Shown: positions 26,757 through 35,693, counted from the stretch's first letter. The stretch is DNA of 64,000 bases from Oscillospiraceae bacterium MB08-C2-2 (GCA_035621215.1 CP141729.1:890944-954943); one strand, 5' to 3'. Translations and numbers: made by a program. The notes: a model not told the origin generated them from the sequence alone.

Positions 26757-26930
26757 ATGAAGCATTACCCCGATATGAATCAGCTGTTCGCACAGGAACC
26801 GGAAGCCAAGCAGTTTTTTGATAAGCTGCCTGAAAATGTCCGGGAGCAAATCAGCACCCGCGCCGATGGAGTCAACTCCTTTGAAAGCCTCCGCCATTAT
26901 GCAGATAATCTGCTGCGCGGCGATCTCTAA
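26757..26930 (+). CDS. Small acidic protein (57 aa), unknown
   Basis: Fifty-seven codons starting MKHYPDMNQLFAQEPEAKQF. It looks fully alpha-helical and acidic (FFDKLPENVREQIS, ESLRHYADNLL), with no signal peptide, Cys or transmembrane segment. AGGGAGA lies 8 nt before the ATG. It follows the 50-aa basic protein by 26 nt, so the two are probably co-transcribed; the opposite charges suggest a possible complex, which is inference. Confidence 0.65.
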   Translation: MKHYPDMNQLFAQEPEAKQFFDKLPENVREQISTRADGVNSFESLRHYADNLLRGDL

Positions 26931-26989
26931 GGCAATTTCTGCGACTCCAATACACGATTTTCTCAAAGGAGCTTCGGCTCCTTTTTTGT

Positions 26990-27072
26990 GTTTTAAGCTG
27001 TGCTGTATTGCGTGTTTGCAGGCAAAGCACGCAGCTTAAAAATCGCTTCACAATTTTGAAGCTGTATGAACA
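26990..27072 (+). repeat. Dispersed hairpin repeat (type 2), first copy
   Basis: TTTTAAGCTG...GCGTG / CACGC...CAGCTTAAAA forms a long stem and is followed by an AATCGCTTCACAATTTT segment ending AAGCTGTATGAACATAC. The last 65 bp align with 43480-43545 with most positions identical. It lies between the small proteins and the ROK kinase gene. Confidence 0.75.
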
Positions 27073-27094
27073 TACAAATCTCCTTTGTTTTTGC

Positions 27095-27123
27095 TTGACG
27101 CTGCTGTTTTGAACAAGTAAGAT
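27095..27123 (+). promoter_or_regulatory. Sigma-A promoter for the ROK kinase gene
   Basis: -35 TTGACG, 17-bp spacer, -10 TAAGAT. Confidence 0.65.
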
Positions 27124-27214
27124 GATACGTATAGTGGCCTAAAAATAAAAGTGCAAAACCCAAATATTCGGCAGAACAACGCTACAAAAGAATCGTCAGC
27201 TTGGGGTGAACGCC

Positions 27215-28135
27215 ATGAAAGGCAAAAAAGTGCTGGGAATGGATATCGGTGGAACCTATATGCGGTTTGGTCTGCTTGACGAGCATCTGAATCTTTCTGA
27301 TTTTGCAGTGGATAAAACCTGTGCTGTTTTAGAAGGGGGCGACCCCGGCATACAGATTGCACGGCGCATCCGGCAGTATCTGGATACAGCTATGGAGGGC
27401 TGCCTTCCCGCCGCCGTTACCATTGGGTTCCCCTCCACGATCGACAGAAGCCGCCGTGTGGTGTGCTCCACCCCCAACGTAAAAGGGCTAAACAACCTCC
27501 CCGCAGCCGAGCTTTTAGAAAAGGAGCTGGGCGTCCCCGTTTATGTGAACCGGGATGTCAACTTTCTTCTCCTCCATGATATCCATGACAAGGGATTGAA
27601 ACACGCTCCCATTGTACTGGGGTTTTACATAGGAACAGGCTTGGGCAATGCGGTTTCCATAAACGGCAGGCTGCTGCTGGGGAAAAACGGAGCCGCCGCC
27701 GAATTGGGCCACATTCCGGTTTATGGCTTGGATGAAATGTGCGGCTGTGGCAATACAGGCTGTATGGAAGCCATCGCCTCGGGAATGCGGCTGGAAAAGC
27801 TGCGGCAGAAGTTCTTTCCCGATACCCCCATCGGCCAAATTTTTGAGCATCATGGAGACAGCACCATTCTGCTGGATTTTGTGGAATGTCTGTCGCTCCC
27901 CATTGCCACCGAAATTACCCTTTTTGACCCCGATTATGTTGTGGTGGGTGGCGGAATCCCCCAAATGGCGGGTTTCCCTACAGCATATTTGGAACAGTGC
28001 ATACACCGGCATACCCGCAAGCCTTATCCCAGTGAGGGGTTGGAGATCCGCTATTCTTCCCCCGGACAGGAGAATGGGGTCATAGGCGCAGGAATCTACG
28101 CCTTTAAAAGAATAGAAAATCCCAAGTATTTATAG
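27215..28135 (+). CDS. ROK-family sugar kinase, allose-kinase-like
   Basis: A 306-residue ROK kinase. Phosphate motif GMDIGGTYMRFGL at the N terminus, sugar motif ELGHIPVYG near 165 with the zinc site CGCGNTGCMEAIASG, and adenosine motif VVGGGIPQM near 255. The pattern GFPSTIDRSRRVVCSTPN followed by VNRDVNFLLLHD is closest, from memory, to E. coli AlsK (D-allose kinase), but no allose genes are nearby. I chose ATG 27215, with GGGGTGA 6 nt upstream, over a GTG nine bases earlier. Confidence 0.85.
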   Translation: MKGKKVLGMDIGGTYMRFGLLDEHLNLSDFAVDKTCAVLEGGDPGIQIARRIRQYLDTAMEGCLPAAVTIGFPSTIDRSRRVVCSTPNVKGLNNLPAAELLEKELGVPVYVNRDVNFLLLHDIHDKGLKHAPIVLGFYIGTGLGNAVSINGRLLLGKNGAAAELGHIPVYGLDEMCGCGNTGCMEAIASGMRLEKLRQKFFPDTPIGQIFEHHGDSTILLDFVECLSLPIATEITLFDPDYVVVGGGIPQMAGFPTAYLEQCIHRHTRKPYPSEGLEIRYSSPGQENGVIGAGIYAFKRIENPKYL

Positions 28136-28196
28136 AGTGAATTTGTTTCCCATGGGCAAACAAGCGAATATACAAGCATTTTATTTAAATTTCCTC

Positions 28197-28225
28197 TTGA
28201 CATAACCCCACCAATATAGTATAGT
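28197..28225 (+). promoter_or_regulatory. Near-consensus promoter for the 48-aa peptide gene
   Basis: -35 TTGACA, 17-bp spacer, -10 TATAGT (11 of 12 consensus bases). The strongest-looking promoter in this part of the window. Confidence 0.8.
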
Positions 28226-28250
28226 ATTAAATAAGAAATAACTATATTGG
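28211..28250. promoter_or_regulatory. Operator-like inverted repeat over the -10 region
   Basis: CCAATATAGT (28211-28220) and ACTATATTGG (28241-28250) are perfect 10-bp arms 20 bp apart. The left arm overlaps the -10 box and the right arm lies in the early transcript, suiting a repressor site or an mRNA hairpin. Confidence 0.6.
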
Positions 28251-28313
28251 AAATACCGTAGAAAAAATAACCACCCGGTATCCGATCCTAACAAAACAAG
28301 GAGGCGTTTACTA

Positions 28314-28460
28314 ATGTCTGAGAAATTAAATAAAGTATCCTTATCCACTGAGAATGAGACTAGGAGCATTCCATATCCCGATGGCTTCTGTTCACCCGAA
28401 TTCGCCCCCGGCTGTGTGTTTGAGGATAAAGTGCTGGATCGTCAGGTCAAAGAAGACTAA
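28314..28460 (+). CDS. 48-aa two-cysteine peptide, unknown
   Basis: Forty-eight codons starting MSEKLNKVSLSTENETRS. The peptide has a charged N-terminal half and a C-terminal half with Pro, Tyr, Phe and two Cys eight residues apart (GFCSPEFAPGCVFE). It has an AAGGAGGCG ribosome site, a near-consensus promoter, an operator-like dyad and its own terminators, so it is very likely expressed. There is no signal peptide. The shape (polar leader, Cys-containing core) is compatible with a modified-peptide precursor, but no maturase or exporter is adjacent; a small regulatory protein is equally possible. Confidence 0.65.
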   Translation: MSEKLNKVSLSTENETRSIPYPDGFCSPEFAPGCVFEDKVLDRQVKED

Positions 28461-28470
28461 AACAATATTT

Positions 28471-28512
28471 AAGGCCGCTCATTTCTTTAAGATTTGGGCG
28501 GCTTTTGTTTTC
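28471..28512 (+). terminator. Intrinsic terminator after the 48-aa peptide gene
   Basis: GCCGCTCA pairs with TGGGCGGC, followed by CTTTTGTTTT. Confidence 0.8.
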
Positions 28513-28520
28513 CCCCAAAG

Positions 28521-28562
28521 AAAAAACGCTTACCACACCCTAAGAGATGGTAAGCGTTTTTT
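28521..28562. terminator. Bidirectional intrinsic terminator
   Basis: AAAAAACGCTTACCA pairs with TGGTAAGCGTTTTTT; A/T tails on both sides serve the peptide gene and the convergent lipoprotein gene. Confidence 0.92.
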
Positions 28563-28604
28563 GTGCTAGAGCCTTGGTTTAGCAGCTTTCAGGCGCTTAG
28601 CGGC

Positions 28605-29357
28605 TCATTCAGCCACAATGGTGGTGCGGAAGGTTCCCTTAATGGTGATCTGCTGGGCATCCTCCAGCAGAGGTATAGTGCCTGCATCGCCACCAGGAAG
28701 AGCATCCGGCAGAGAAGCGGGATCAACTTCTTTCAACAGCTCACTGGAATCCAAAGACAACTCTATTTCTGGAGCCTCAGAGCTTTCTTGAGGCTGAAGA
28801 GAATAGGTGAACTCCAAAGTACCTTCTACTACCCCCGGTTCAGCAGGGCGGAAGTCTTTGCCTTTGAAGAAATCAAGATCTTTATCAGTGCCAAAAGCAG
28901 ATTTTTCCTCAGTGCCCTGATAAATGTACGGTGCATAGGGCAGATCAAAACTGACGGTTTCGCCCGGCTCTAAGAACTGAGTGCGGTAATCCATAGTGGT
29001 GATTTCAGGGTAGAACATACCCGCAAATCCGCCAAATTTGACTTTCAGGCCGTCGGGCACCAGGTTGGAACCGGAGCCCTGAATAAAAGCAACCGTCTCA
29101 TCGCTCTTGTTTGTGATCTCCACAACCAAAGGGATGACTGTTTCAAGATCGTATTGCTTGTCATCCAGCTTGATCTCCACCGAAACGTTTTCATCCTCAA
29201 CGGTATAAACATCTGCTTCCTTCTTCACTTCTTTTGCCGGTTCGGAAGCCCCAGCAGGCTCTGAGGGCAGGCTTGAATCATTTTTATCCTTTGTGGTACA
29301 ACCGGCTGCACTGACCAGAAGCAGGCCCAGCAGCAATGCAGTGAGCTGTCTTTTCAT
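28605..29357 (-). CDS. Lipoprotein of unknown function
   Basis: A 250-residue lipoprotein: MKRQLTALLLGLLLVS signal and lipobox SAAGC with Cys near residue 19, then a Ser/Asp/Glu linker to about 55. The mature domain (DKQYDLETVIPLVVEITNKS ... GETVSFDLPYAPYIY ... TLEFTYSLQ) reads as a beta-sandwich of the BsuPI/Ig-like kind, with a C-terminal tail ending ITIKGTFRTTIVAE. No enzyme motif. The ATG at 29357 has GAAAGG upstream and gives a proper signal peptide; an upstream in-frame ATG does not. It is single, flanked by terminators. Confidence 0.78.
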   Translation of the reverse strand: MKRQLTALLLGLLLVSAAGCTTKDKNDSSLPSEPAGASEPAKEVKKEADVYTVEDENVSVEIKLDDKQYDLETVIPLVVEITNKSDETVAFIQGSGSNLVPDGLKVKFGGFAGMFYPEITTMDYRTQFLEPGETVSFDLPYAPYIYQGTEEKSAFGTDKDLDFFKGKDFRPAEPGVVEGTLEFTYSLQPQESSEAPEIELSLDSSELLKEVDPASLPDALPGGDAGTIPLLEDAQQITIKGTFRTTIVAE

Positions 29358-29565
29358 AAAATTACACGCCTTTCGCCGAAGATACGGCATAGAGTTTTTA
29401 GCAAACGAATTTTGTTTGCTTTCAGTATTATAGTGCCTAAAAGTTTATTATTCACTGCTACATTTGATGAATTTTACAATTCAGTCATAACCTTCTCAGG
29501 ATCTGCCAGAAATCCTGAATGAAGCTGGTAAAACTTCTGTTGGATTTGTCCATTTTACATTGCAA

Positions 29566-29619
29566 ATAAAAACTTGCCGCAGTTCCCTTTTCATTGAAAG
29601 GAATTGCGGCAAGTTTTTT
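29566..29619. terminator. Intrinsic terminator after the lipid kinase
   Basis: AAAACTTGCCGCA(G)TTCC pairs with GGAATTGCGGCAAGTTTT; T tract on the plus strand and A tract giving T on the minus strand. Confidence 0.9.
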
Positions 29620-29635
29620 AATGATTGTGTAAAAT

Positions 29636-30574
29636 TCAGTCATTGGCAGGTTTCAGCCCTCCAAAAACCTCCGTGCTGTCATCGGGAACCATGATCTCCA
29701 CAGCCTCCCGCATATTTTGAATCACCACATGCTCAGGCGAACCGCCATATTCTCCGTCCAAAGTCCAATGGATTTCATCGCACAGCTCGATTTCCACCCG
29801 GCTGGTGCGGAAAAATTGCAGGCAATCCGAAAGCTTTTCCTTTCTGAGAAAGGATTGAACAATCAGGTTCAGATCGTTTAGATTCTGAGGCTGTGCAACA
29901 AAAAGCGCTTCGAATTCGCCATCGTTAAGCTGAACCCGCTCCGAGCTTAATCCCTGAAAGCCACCTAAAGAAATACTGTTGCTGATGATGCCCAAAAGGT
30001 AATCCCGCTCCACCTGCTGGCCGTTTTGCTCCAAAACACAGCGGTAGGTGCGCATATTGGTCAGGCGCTTGATTCCTTCCATCACATAAGCGGCATGGCC
30101 AAACAGGTTTTTCAGCTCTTGGGGGGTATCGTAGGGCACATCGGTGAAAATCCCAAAGGCGGCCACATAGGAAAAGTAATCATCATTAAAACGGCCCACA
30201 TCCACCGCAGTCTTGCGCCCTGAAACAATACACCGCGCCGCCTGCTCTATATCCTTAGGCAAGCCGAGGCTGGCTGCAAAATCGTTGGTGGTTCCGGCGG
30301 GAATATACCCCAGCACCGGACGCTTTTGACAATGCATCAAGCCGCTGACCACCTGACTAAAGGTGCCATCCCCACCGGAGCAGACCAGGTAATCGAACTC
30401 CCCTGCCCGTTCCTTTGCCGATTCAAAGGCATCCAGAGGGCTTTGGGTGGGCCGCACAGTGACATCAAACCCAGCCTCAACAAAGCAGTTGATTACAGGA
30501 TACAGGTTTTTGGCAAGCTCCATTTTTCCCGCTTTGGGGTTAAAAATAAAAAACAGCTTCTTACGGTCAGCCAT
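29636..30574 (-). CDS. Diacylglycerol-kinase-family lipid kinase
   Basis: A 312-residue kinase of the DagK/YegS/DgkB family, which phosphorylates diacylglycerol or a related lipid with ATP. N-terminal FIFNPKAGK, ATP motif CSGGDGTFSQVVSG near residue 65, GTTNDFAASLGLP near 90 and the C-terminal ELCDEIHWTLDGEYGGSPE carrying the second conserved acidic cluster. Length matches DgkB. ATG with AGGAGG 10 nt upstream. It is 31 nt downstream of sfsA, so probably one operon. Confidence 0.92.
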   Translation of the reverse strand: MADRKKLFFIFNPKAGKMELAKNLYPVINCFVEAGFDVTVRPTQSPLDAFESAKERAGEFDYLVCSGGDGTFSQVVSGLMHCQKRPVLGYIPAGTTNDFAASLGLPKDIEQAARCIVSGRKTAVDVGRFNDDYFSYVAAFGIFTDVPYDTPQELKNLFGHAAYVMEGIKRLTNMRTYRCVLEQNGQQVERDYLLGIISNSISLGGFQGLSSERVQLNDGEFEALFVAQPQNLNDLNLIVQSFLRKEKLSDCLQFFRTSRVEIELCDEIHWTLDGEYGGSPEHVVIQNMREAVEIMVPDDSTEVFGGLKPAND

Positions 30575-30605
30575 TGGCTCAATTCCTCCTTCTGTGCTGT
30601 AGAAA

Positions 30606-31298
30606 TCACAAGCGCATTTCCACCGGTTTGCCTATCTGCAAGCTTCCCGGGGTTACACGGCAGTCATAGGCCAGTATACCCACCCCTGCCTGCTGCGCAT
30701 GGCACAAAGCCTTCCCGAAAGCGGGATGCGTTGCATCGTTGGGTGCAAAATAAGCGACATCCTCCAACTGGATCACAAACACGGCGAATGCTCTGCCACC
30801 CTCCCCCACCACACGTTCCAGCTCATGCAGATGCTTAATACCCCGCTCGGTGGGCGCATCGGGAAAGAATACCGCTCCATCCTCCTCTAAGGTAACACCT
30901 TTTACCTCCATATACACAGGGCCGGCATCGGTCTGTGCGAGAAAATCCAAGCGGGAATCACCGTATTTCACCTCACGGCGCAGGCTGACCAATGGGTCTT
31001 TTAGCCCTGTAAGCGAAAAATCCCGCAGCAGAGCCTCCTCCCATACCTGATTGGGGGCTTGGCTATCCATGTTAATCAGCCTTGTCCCCTTCTCAACTGC
31101 CACAATCGAATAAGCTGTTTTTCGGTTGGGGTTATCGGAGCCTTCCAGATACACAACCGCTCCCGGTACCAAAAGCTCCCGGCAGCGCCCGGTGTTCTTC
31201 ACATGGCAGGTCTGGACTGTACCCTCAATCTCCACCAAGGCAATGAAGCGGTTGGGACGCTCCCAAAAACTGCCTTTTTTAATTTTTTTGTATTCCAT
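30606..31298 (-). CDS. sfsA: SfsA-family DNA-binding protein
   Basis: A 230-residue SfsA family protein (sugar fermentation stimulation protein). Conserved motifs: RPNRFIALVEIEG, HVKNTGRCRELLVPG, SQAPNQVWEEALL, SRLDFLAQTDAGPVYMEVKGVTL with a PD-(D/E)xK-like core (D..EVKG), and FPDAPTERGIKHLHEL. Length matches the family. E. coli SfsA binds DNA and affects maltose genes; the nuclease-like fold implies a nucleic-acid role that remains unclear. First gene ahead of the lipid kinase. Confidence 0.94.
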   Translation of the reverse strand: MEYKKIKKGSFWERPNRFIALVEIEGTVQTCHVKNTGRCRELLVPGAVVYLEGSDNPNRKTAYSIVAVEKGTRLINMDSQAPNQVWEEALLRDFSLTGLKDPLVSLRREVKYGDSRLDFLAQTDAGPVYMEVKGVTLEEDGAVFFPDAPTERGIKHLHELERVVGEGGRAFAVFVIQLEDVAYFAPNDATHPAFGKALCHAQQAGVGILAYDCRVTPGSLQIGKPVEMRL

Positions 31299-31559
31299 TT
31301 GATTTTTTCCTTAGCATAAATATCTCTGTATGCTCTATTCTGCCACAGACAGTCCACTTTTTGCAAGCCATGTTTTAGTGTTTTCGCATTTCTTTCCTGT
31401 ATCCTTCTTCCAGTTTTCCCCTGTTCTTCATATAGCCATCACATTGGGCCATTAAACTAAGCTTACAGTAAAACATCAGACAGCAAGCACATCAAAAAAT
31501 CGACAGCATGTTCTGATGCTCACTCAAATTAATTCTTTAAAGTAGAAAGGAGTTTGAAT

Positions 31560-32924
31560 ATGAACAACAACGATAACAATCTTCATGGCTCCTATTCCTA
31601 TGAAGATAACACCAACTTATACGGCCAGCCCATATATCCCGACACCTCAGCCAATCAGAACACACCGCAGGAGCCCTATACTCCGCCTAACTACGGTTCC
31701 TCCTACAGCTCCCAGCCCTATCATTACAACCCGAGCTGGTATCAACCCTCTTATTCCTCCTACAGCACCCCGAAACAGCAGCCTCCTGTTCCTCCCACAA
31801 CTGCCGGCACCCCGAAAAAAAGAAAGGCGCCCCGCATTATTGCTTCTGCACTGGCCATTATGCTTCTCTCCGGAGCGGCAGGAGGCGGCGCAGCCTATTG
31901 GGTTCTTCAAAATGGTGCTGCACCAAGTGCATCGGTCGCCCCGAGCCAAGTTGAACCTTCTGTTGCAGCTACGACCTATAAGAGCACCGGAGAAACTGGT
32001 GTTACCTCCGTCGTTAAAAAATCTGCCAGCTCCGTGGTGGAAATCACAACCGAGGCCGCCGCACAAAATCCCTTCGCTATGCAGTATGTGGAGCAGCAGG
32101 CGGGCAGCGGTGTAATCTACACCGAAGATGGTTTTATCATCACCAACAACCATGTAATTGATGGGGCCGATTCCATTCTGGTTCGCACACAGGATGGCAC
32201 GGAATACAACGCCACGTTAGTGGGAACGGATTCCAAAACCGATTTGGCTGTCCTCAAAATTGAGGCCACCGGTCTGCATGCCGCCACCTTGGCGAACTCC
32301 GATTCCTTGGAGGTAGGTCAGCTGGCAGTAGCCATCGGCAACCCACTGGGCGAGCTGGGCGGAACGGTTACCAGCGGTATTATCAGCGCAACCGGCCGTG
32401 AAATCAGCATCGGAACCGAAACCATGCACCTGCTGCAAACCTCGGCGGCTGTGAACCCCGGTAACTCGGGCGGCGGCTTATTCGATCAAAACGGCGATCT
32501 GGTGGGTATTGTAAACGCTAAATCCACCGGTGTGGATGTAGAAGGCCTTGGATTTGCCATCCCCTCCAATCAGGTTAAAGAGGTTGTGGATGACATTATG
32601 CAGAACGGTTATGTAACCGGCCGCCCGGAAATGGGCATCAGCATTGTTGATGTGGCCGATCTGCGCACCGCTGCCTCCTATAACCTCAATGAACTGGGTG
32701 TATATGTTGCCTCTGTAAACCGTGAAAACGGATTACAGGTGGGTGACCGCATTATCAGCGCAGATGACACTGCTATCCGCCTGAGCAGCGATGTCCGAGC
32801 TGCCTTGAGCCAGCACAAGCCGGGCGAAACCATTCGTCTGGTGGTTGCCAGAGATGGCCAGGAAATAACGGTAGAAGTTGCCCTTACCGAACAGGTTCCG
32901 CAGTCTGTCAAGGAAAAAATGTAA
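31560..32924 (+). CDS. HtrA/DegP-like serine protease, second copy
   Basis: A 454-residue membrane HtrA. Cytoplasmic Tyr/Ser/Pro/Gln-rich segment (about 1-88), KKRKAPR then one transmembrane helix (about 97-118), protease domain (about 140-345) with His in TNNHVIDG, Asp in KTDLAVLK and Ser in VNPGNSGGGL, and one PDZ domain to the end. ATG at 31560 with AAAGGAG 7 nt upstream. It is a paralogue of the protease at 1456; both have a similar low-complexity N terminus. A two-component pair follows 624 bp downstream. Confidence 0.93.
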   Translation: MNNNDNNLHGSYSYEDNTNLYGQPIYPDTSANQNTPQEPYTPPNYGSSYSSQPYHYNPSWYQPSYSSYSTPKQQPPVPPTTAGTPKKRKAPRIIASALAIMLLSGAAGGGAAYWVLQNGAAPSASVAPSQVEPSVAATTYKSTGETGVTSVVKKSASSVVEITTEAAAQNPFAMQYVEQQAGSGVIYTEDGFIITNNHVIDGADSILVRTQDGTEYNATLVGTDSKTDLAVLKIEATGLHAATLANSDSLEVGQLAVAIGNPLGELGGTVTSGIISATGREISIGTETMHLLQTSAAVNPGNSGGGLFDQNGDLVGIVNAKSTGVDVEGLGFAIPSNQVKEVVDDIMQNGYVTGRPEMGISIVDVADLRTAASYNLNELGVYVASVNRENGLQVGDRIISADDTAIRLSSDVRAALSQHKPGETIRLVVARDGQEITVEVALTEQVPQSVKEKM

Positions 32925-33548
32925 GCTCTCCAGCTGTCCTTTCAATCTAAGTCCCCTGTGTTGTCGGGGCAGCTTTAAAATACAAACACGGCTGTTTCCT
33001 TCTTAAACCTTTGCACGGCTTTCATCTTAATTTTCTGAAAGCAAACACATTCACATTCGATTAAGCTCCTCATTTGTAAAGGCCTTTAAAAGGATACAGA
33101 TATACCGTTAGGAAGGGTGATGCAACTTTCCCCCTCTGTCAAGCTGATAACGGGCAGCAGGACAGGGGGGATTGGTGTTTTTAAAGATATATTGTGGTAT
33201 AATATCGATAAAATCCGATGTTATACTGCCTTATGCGCTGGGTTATTATACCATAACACTTTGTTTTTATGGTATAATAACCGCAAAGCGCTTAGTGTAT
33301 TTTCCATTTTTATGCCCGGCCTATGGATACGGACAAGATCCAAGCCTAATATTTAAATTGAACCCAAGTTCGGATCTGGGGGGTACCAAGGGGGAGCGCC
33401 CCCTTGGCGATTCTTTGCATCCTTTCTCATCGTGGAGAAAGGATGTGCCAGCCGAACGGCATGAGTGCGGAAGTGCGAAAGTTCAGCTTCATAAAGCCAT
33501 GAGGAGATATCCTATCTTACGATAAACCCAAAAGGCAGGTGGTCAAGC
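32925..33548. other. Intergenic region with several hairpins and dispersed repeats
   Basis: 624 bp without a convincing gene. A CCCC/GGGG hairpin near 32951-32968 may end the htrA transcript. 33186-33345 holds a diverged hairpin-repeat copy. Near 33386 CCAAGGGGG/CCCCCTTGG and near 33417 GCATCCTTTCT/AGAAAGGATG make two strong stems. Open frames here read through palindromes and lack plausible starts. Confidence 0.6.
33186..33345 (+). repeat. Dispersed hairpin repeats, third locus
   Basis: Two TGGTATAAT motifs (33194 and 33272 regions), TTATACCATAA/TTATGGTATAA, CCGCAAAGCGCTTA and the ATGCCCGGCCTATGG module, matching the elements at 14211 and 19262. Confidence 0.8.
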
Positions 33549-34226
33549 ATGTTTAAAATACTGGTGGCCGATGATGAAGAAAAAATCCGGCAGCTGGTCA
33601 AAAAATACGCTCTGTTCGAGGGCCACCAGGTCACCGAGGCTGCCAACGGAATGGAAGCGGTCACCCTTTGCCGCCAGTCGGAGTTTGATGTGGTTGTAAT
33701 GGATGTAATGATGCCGGAGCTGGATGGTTTTTCCGCTGTGGAGGAAATACGCAAAACCAGCAATGTTCCGGTCATCATGCTTTCCGCCCGGGGTGAAGAA
33801 TACGATAAAATTCACGGCTTCCAGTCGGGGGTGGACGATTATGTGGTCAAGCCCTTTTCGCCCAAAGAACTGATGCTCCGCATTCAGGCAGTGCTCAAAA
33901 GAACCCGTGCCTGCGGCGAAAGCAACTCTGCCCACGAAATTTACCAGCGAGATGGCCTTATGGTGGATTTTACAGCCCGTCTGGTGCAGGTGGATGAAAA
34001 ACATGCCGATCTTTCCCCCAAGGAATACGACCTGCTTTTTTATATGGTGCGCAATCGGGGCATCGCCCTTGACCGTGAAAAGCTGCTCACCGAGGTTTGG
34101 GGCTACGATTTTTACGGCGACGACCGGACACTGGATACACACATCAAAATGCTTCGCAAGGCGCTTGGGCCTTACAGCGGCTTTATCACCACCCTTCGCG
34201 GCATTGGATACCGGTTTGACGGCTGA
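33549..34226 (+). CDS. OmpR/PhoB-family response regulator
   Basis: A 225-residue regulator: acidic pair VADDEEK, phospho-Asp in VVVMDVMMPELDG, switch residue in IMLSARG, Lys in VVKPFSPKEL; winged helix with LSPKEYDLLFYMV and RTLDTHIKMLRKALG. It is 41 nt upstream of its kinase. The pair lies downstream of the second htrA, mirroring the cluster at 1.4-5.3 kb in a different order. Targets unknown. Confidence 0.93.
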   Translation: MFKILVADDEEKIRQLVKKYALFEGHQVTEAANGMEAVTLCRQSEFDVVVMDVMMPELDGFSAVEEIRKTSNVPVIMLSARGEEYDKIHGFQSGVDDYVVKPFSPKELMLRIQAVLKRTRACGESNSAHEIYQRDGLMVDFTARLVQVDEKHADLSPKEYDLLFYMVRNRGIALDREKLLTEVWGYDFYGDDRTLDTHIKMLRKALGPYSGFITTLRGIGYRFDG

Positions 34227-34267
34227 GTCGCTTAAACATTGAAAGATTTTGCGGAGAGGGTGGATTT

Positions 34268-35683
34268 TTGAAACCAAAACAGATCAGTATTAAATGGAAA
34301 ATATATCTTTATCTTGTCGGCTTCTGCTTTTTGCTTTTGATGATGCTTTGGCTTTTCCAAACGGTTTTGTTGGATAGCTTTTACAAAACAATCAAAGCGG
34401 CCCAGGTCAAAAATGTAGCCCAAACGATTTCCGGCTATATTACAGAAAGCAATTGGGATGGGCTTTTGGCTATGCTCACCGATCACGATGATTTATATGT
34501 GGAGGTTCTCTCCCCTTCGCTGGAAACGATGCTGGTGGCAGGGAGCAATGTTTCTTCCAACATCAAAAGCCAATATCGCCCCAAGGAGAAGGCCGTTTTG
34601 TTTTCTCAGGCATCTCAGACCGGGGATGCCATTGTCAAGCGGTTTCCACCGGCCGGTTCTTCTGAAAGTGAAAGCATTCTGTATGTCAAGCTGCTGCCCA
34701 CCGCCCAAGAAAACCGCCTTTTGATGGTCAGCGCCAATATTTCCCCTGTGGATGCCACCGTGCAAACCCTTCAGATTCAGCTGACCTGCATCAGCGTGAT
34801 TATGATCGCACTGGCGGCGGCACTGGCGCTTCTGATTTCCAATCGGGTCTCCCGCCCTATCGAAAGGCTGGGCCGATCGGCCAGAGAACTGGCCGCAGGC
34901 AACTATCAGGTTGCATTTGATGGCCGGGGTTATCAGGAAATTGCCGATCTGGCGGACATTCTGGATCAGGCTGCCCGGGAGCTTGCCAAAACAGACAGCC
35001 TGCGCCGGGAGCTGATCGCCAACGTTTCCCACGATCTGCGCACCCCCCTCACCCTGATTACCGGCTATAGTGAAATGATTCAGGAGCTGCCGGGAGAAAA
35101 TGTTCCAGAAAACATGCAGGTCATCATTGATGAATCCAAGCGGCTTACCTCGCTGGTCAACGACCTGCTGGATCTTTCAAGGCTCCAATCGGGCAACCAG
35201 CCACTCAACCCCACCCGCTTCAACTTGACCGATGAAATTGAAGGTATTCTGGGGCGGTTTACCCACTTTTGCCAGCAGGATGGCTATCAAATTGACTTTG
35301 TGCACAGCGGTTCCTGCTGGGTTGCAGCGGATTGCGACCGGATTGGTCAGGTTATCTATAACTTTATGACCAATGCCATCACCCATACCGGTCCGGATAA
35401 ACGAATTACCCTGACCCAGCTTCTGGAAAACGGGCGTGTAAAGGTCAGTGTGACCGATACCGGCGAGGGCATCCCCGAGGAAAGCCTCCCCTATGTGTGG
35501 GAGCGGTATTACAAGGTGGATTCGGTGCACAAACGGATGGCCACCGGCACCGGGCTGGGGCTTTCGATTGTCAAGGCTATACTCAGCCAGCACCCGGATG
35601 TGGAGTATGGAGTTGTTTCCAGCCCGGGTCAAGGAAGTACCTTTTGGTTCTCTCTGCCCTGCGAGGACGGAGGCTTTATTTAA
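34268..35683 (+). CDS. Sensor histidine kinase (HAMP)
   Basis: A 471-residue kinase: transmembrane helix 1 (about 10-32), extracellular sensor (about 33-172, no recognised family), transmembrane helix 2 (about 173-195), HAMP, HisKA with SHDLRTPLTLITGYSE (an HD variant of the acceptor box) and HATPase with FMTNAITHT, DTGEGIPEES and GTGLGLSIVKAI. TTG start with GAGAGGG upstream. Pairs with the regulator 41 nt before it. A terminator follows at 35797. Confidence 0.93.
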   Translation: MKPKQISIKWKIYLYLVGFCFLLLMMLWLFQTVLLDSFYKTIKAAQVKNVAQTISGYITESNWDGLLAMLTDHDDLYVEVLSPSLETMLVAGSNVSSNIKSQYRPKEKAVLFSQASQTGDAIVKRFPPAGSSESESILYVKLLPTAQENRLLMVSANISPVDATVQTLQIQLTCISVIMIALAAALALLISNRVSRPIERLGRSARELAAGNYQVAFDGRGYQEIADLADILDQAARELAKTDSLRRELIANVSHDLRTPLTLITGYSEMIQELPGENVPENMQVIIDESKRLTSLVNDLLDLSRLQSGNQPLNPTRFNLTDEIEGILGRFTHFCQQDGYQIDFVHSGSCWVAADCDRIGQVIYNFMTNAITHTGPDKRITLTQLLENGRVKVSVTDTGEGIPEESLPYVWERYYKVDSVHKRMATGTGLGLSIVKAILSQHPDVEYGVVSSPGQGSTFWFSLPCEDGGFI

Positions 35684-35693
35684 TGCCTGCTGA

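Noticed and set aside
28314-28460. Lanthipeptide or sactipeptide precursor
   Set aside because: The peptide has two Cys and a polar leader, but no modification enzyme, protease or exporter is in the neighbourhood; left as an unknown small protein.
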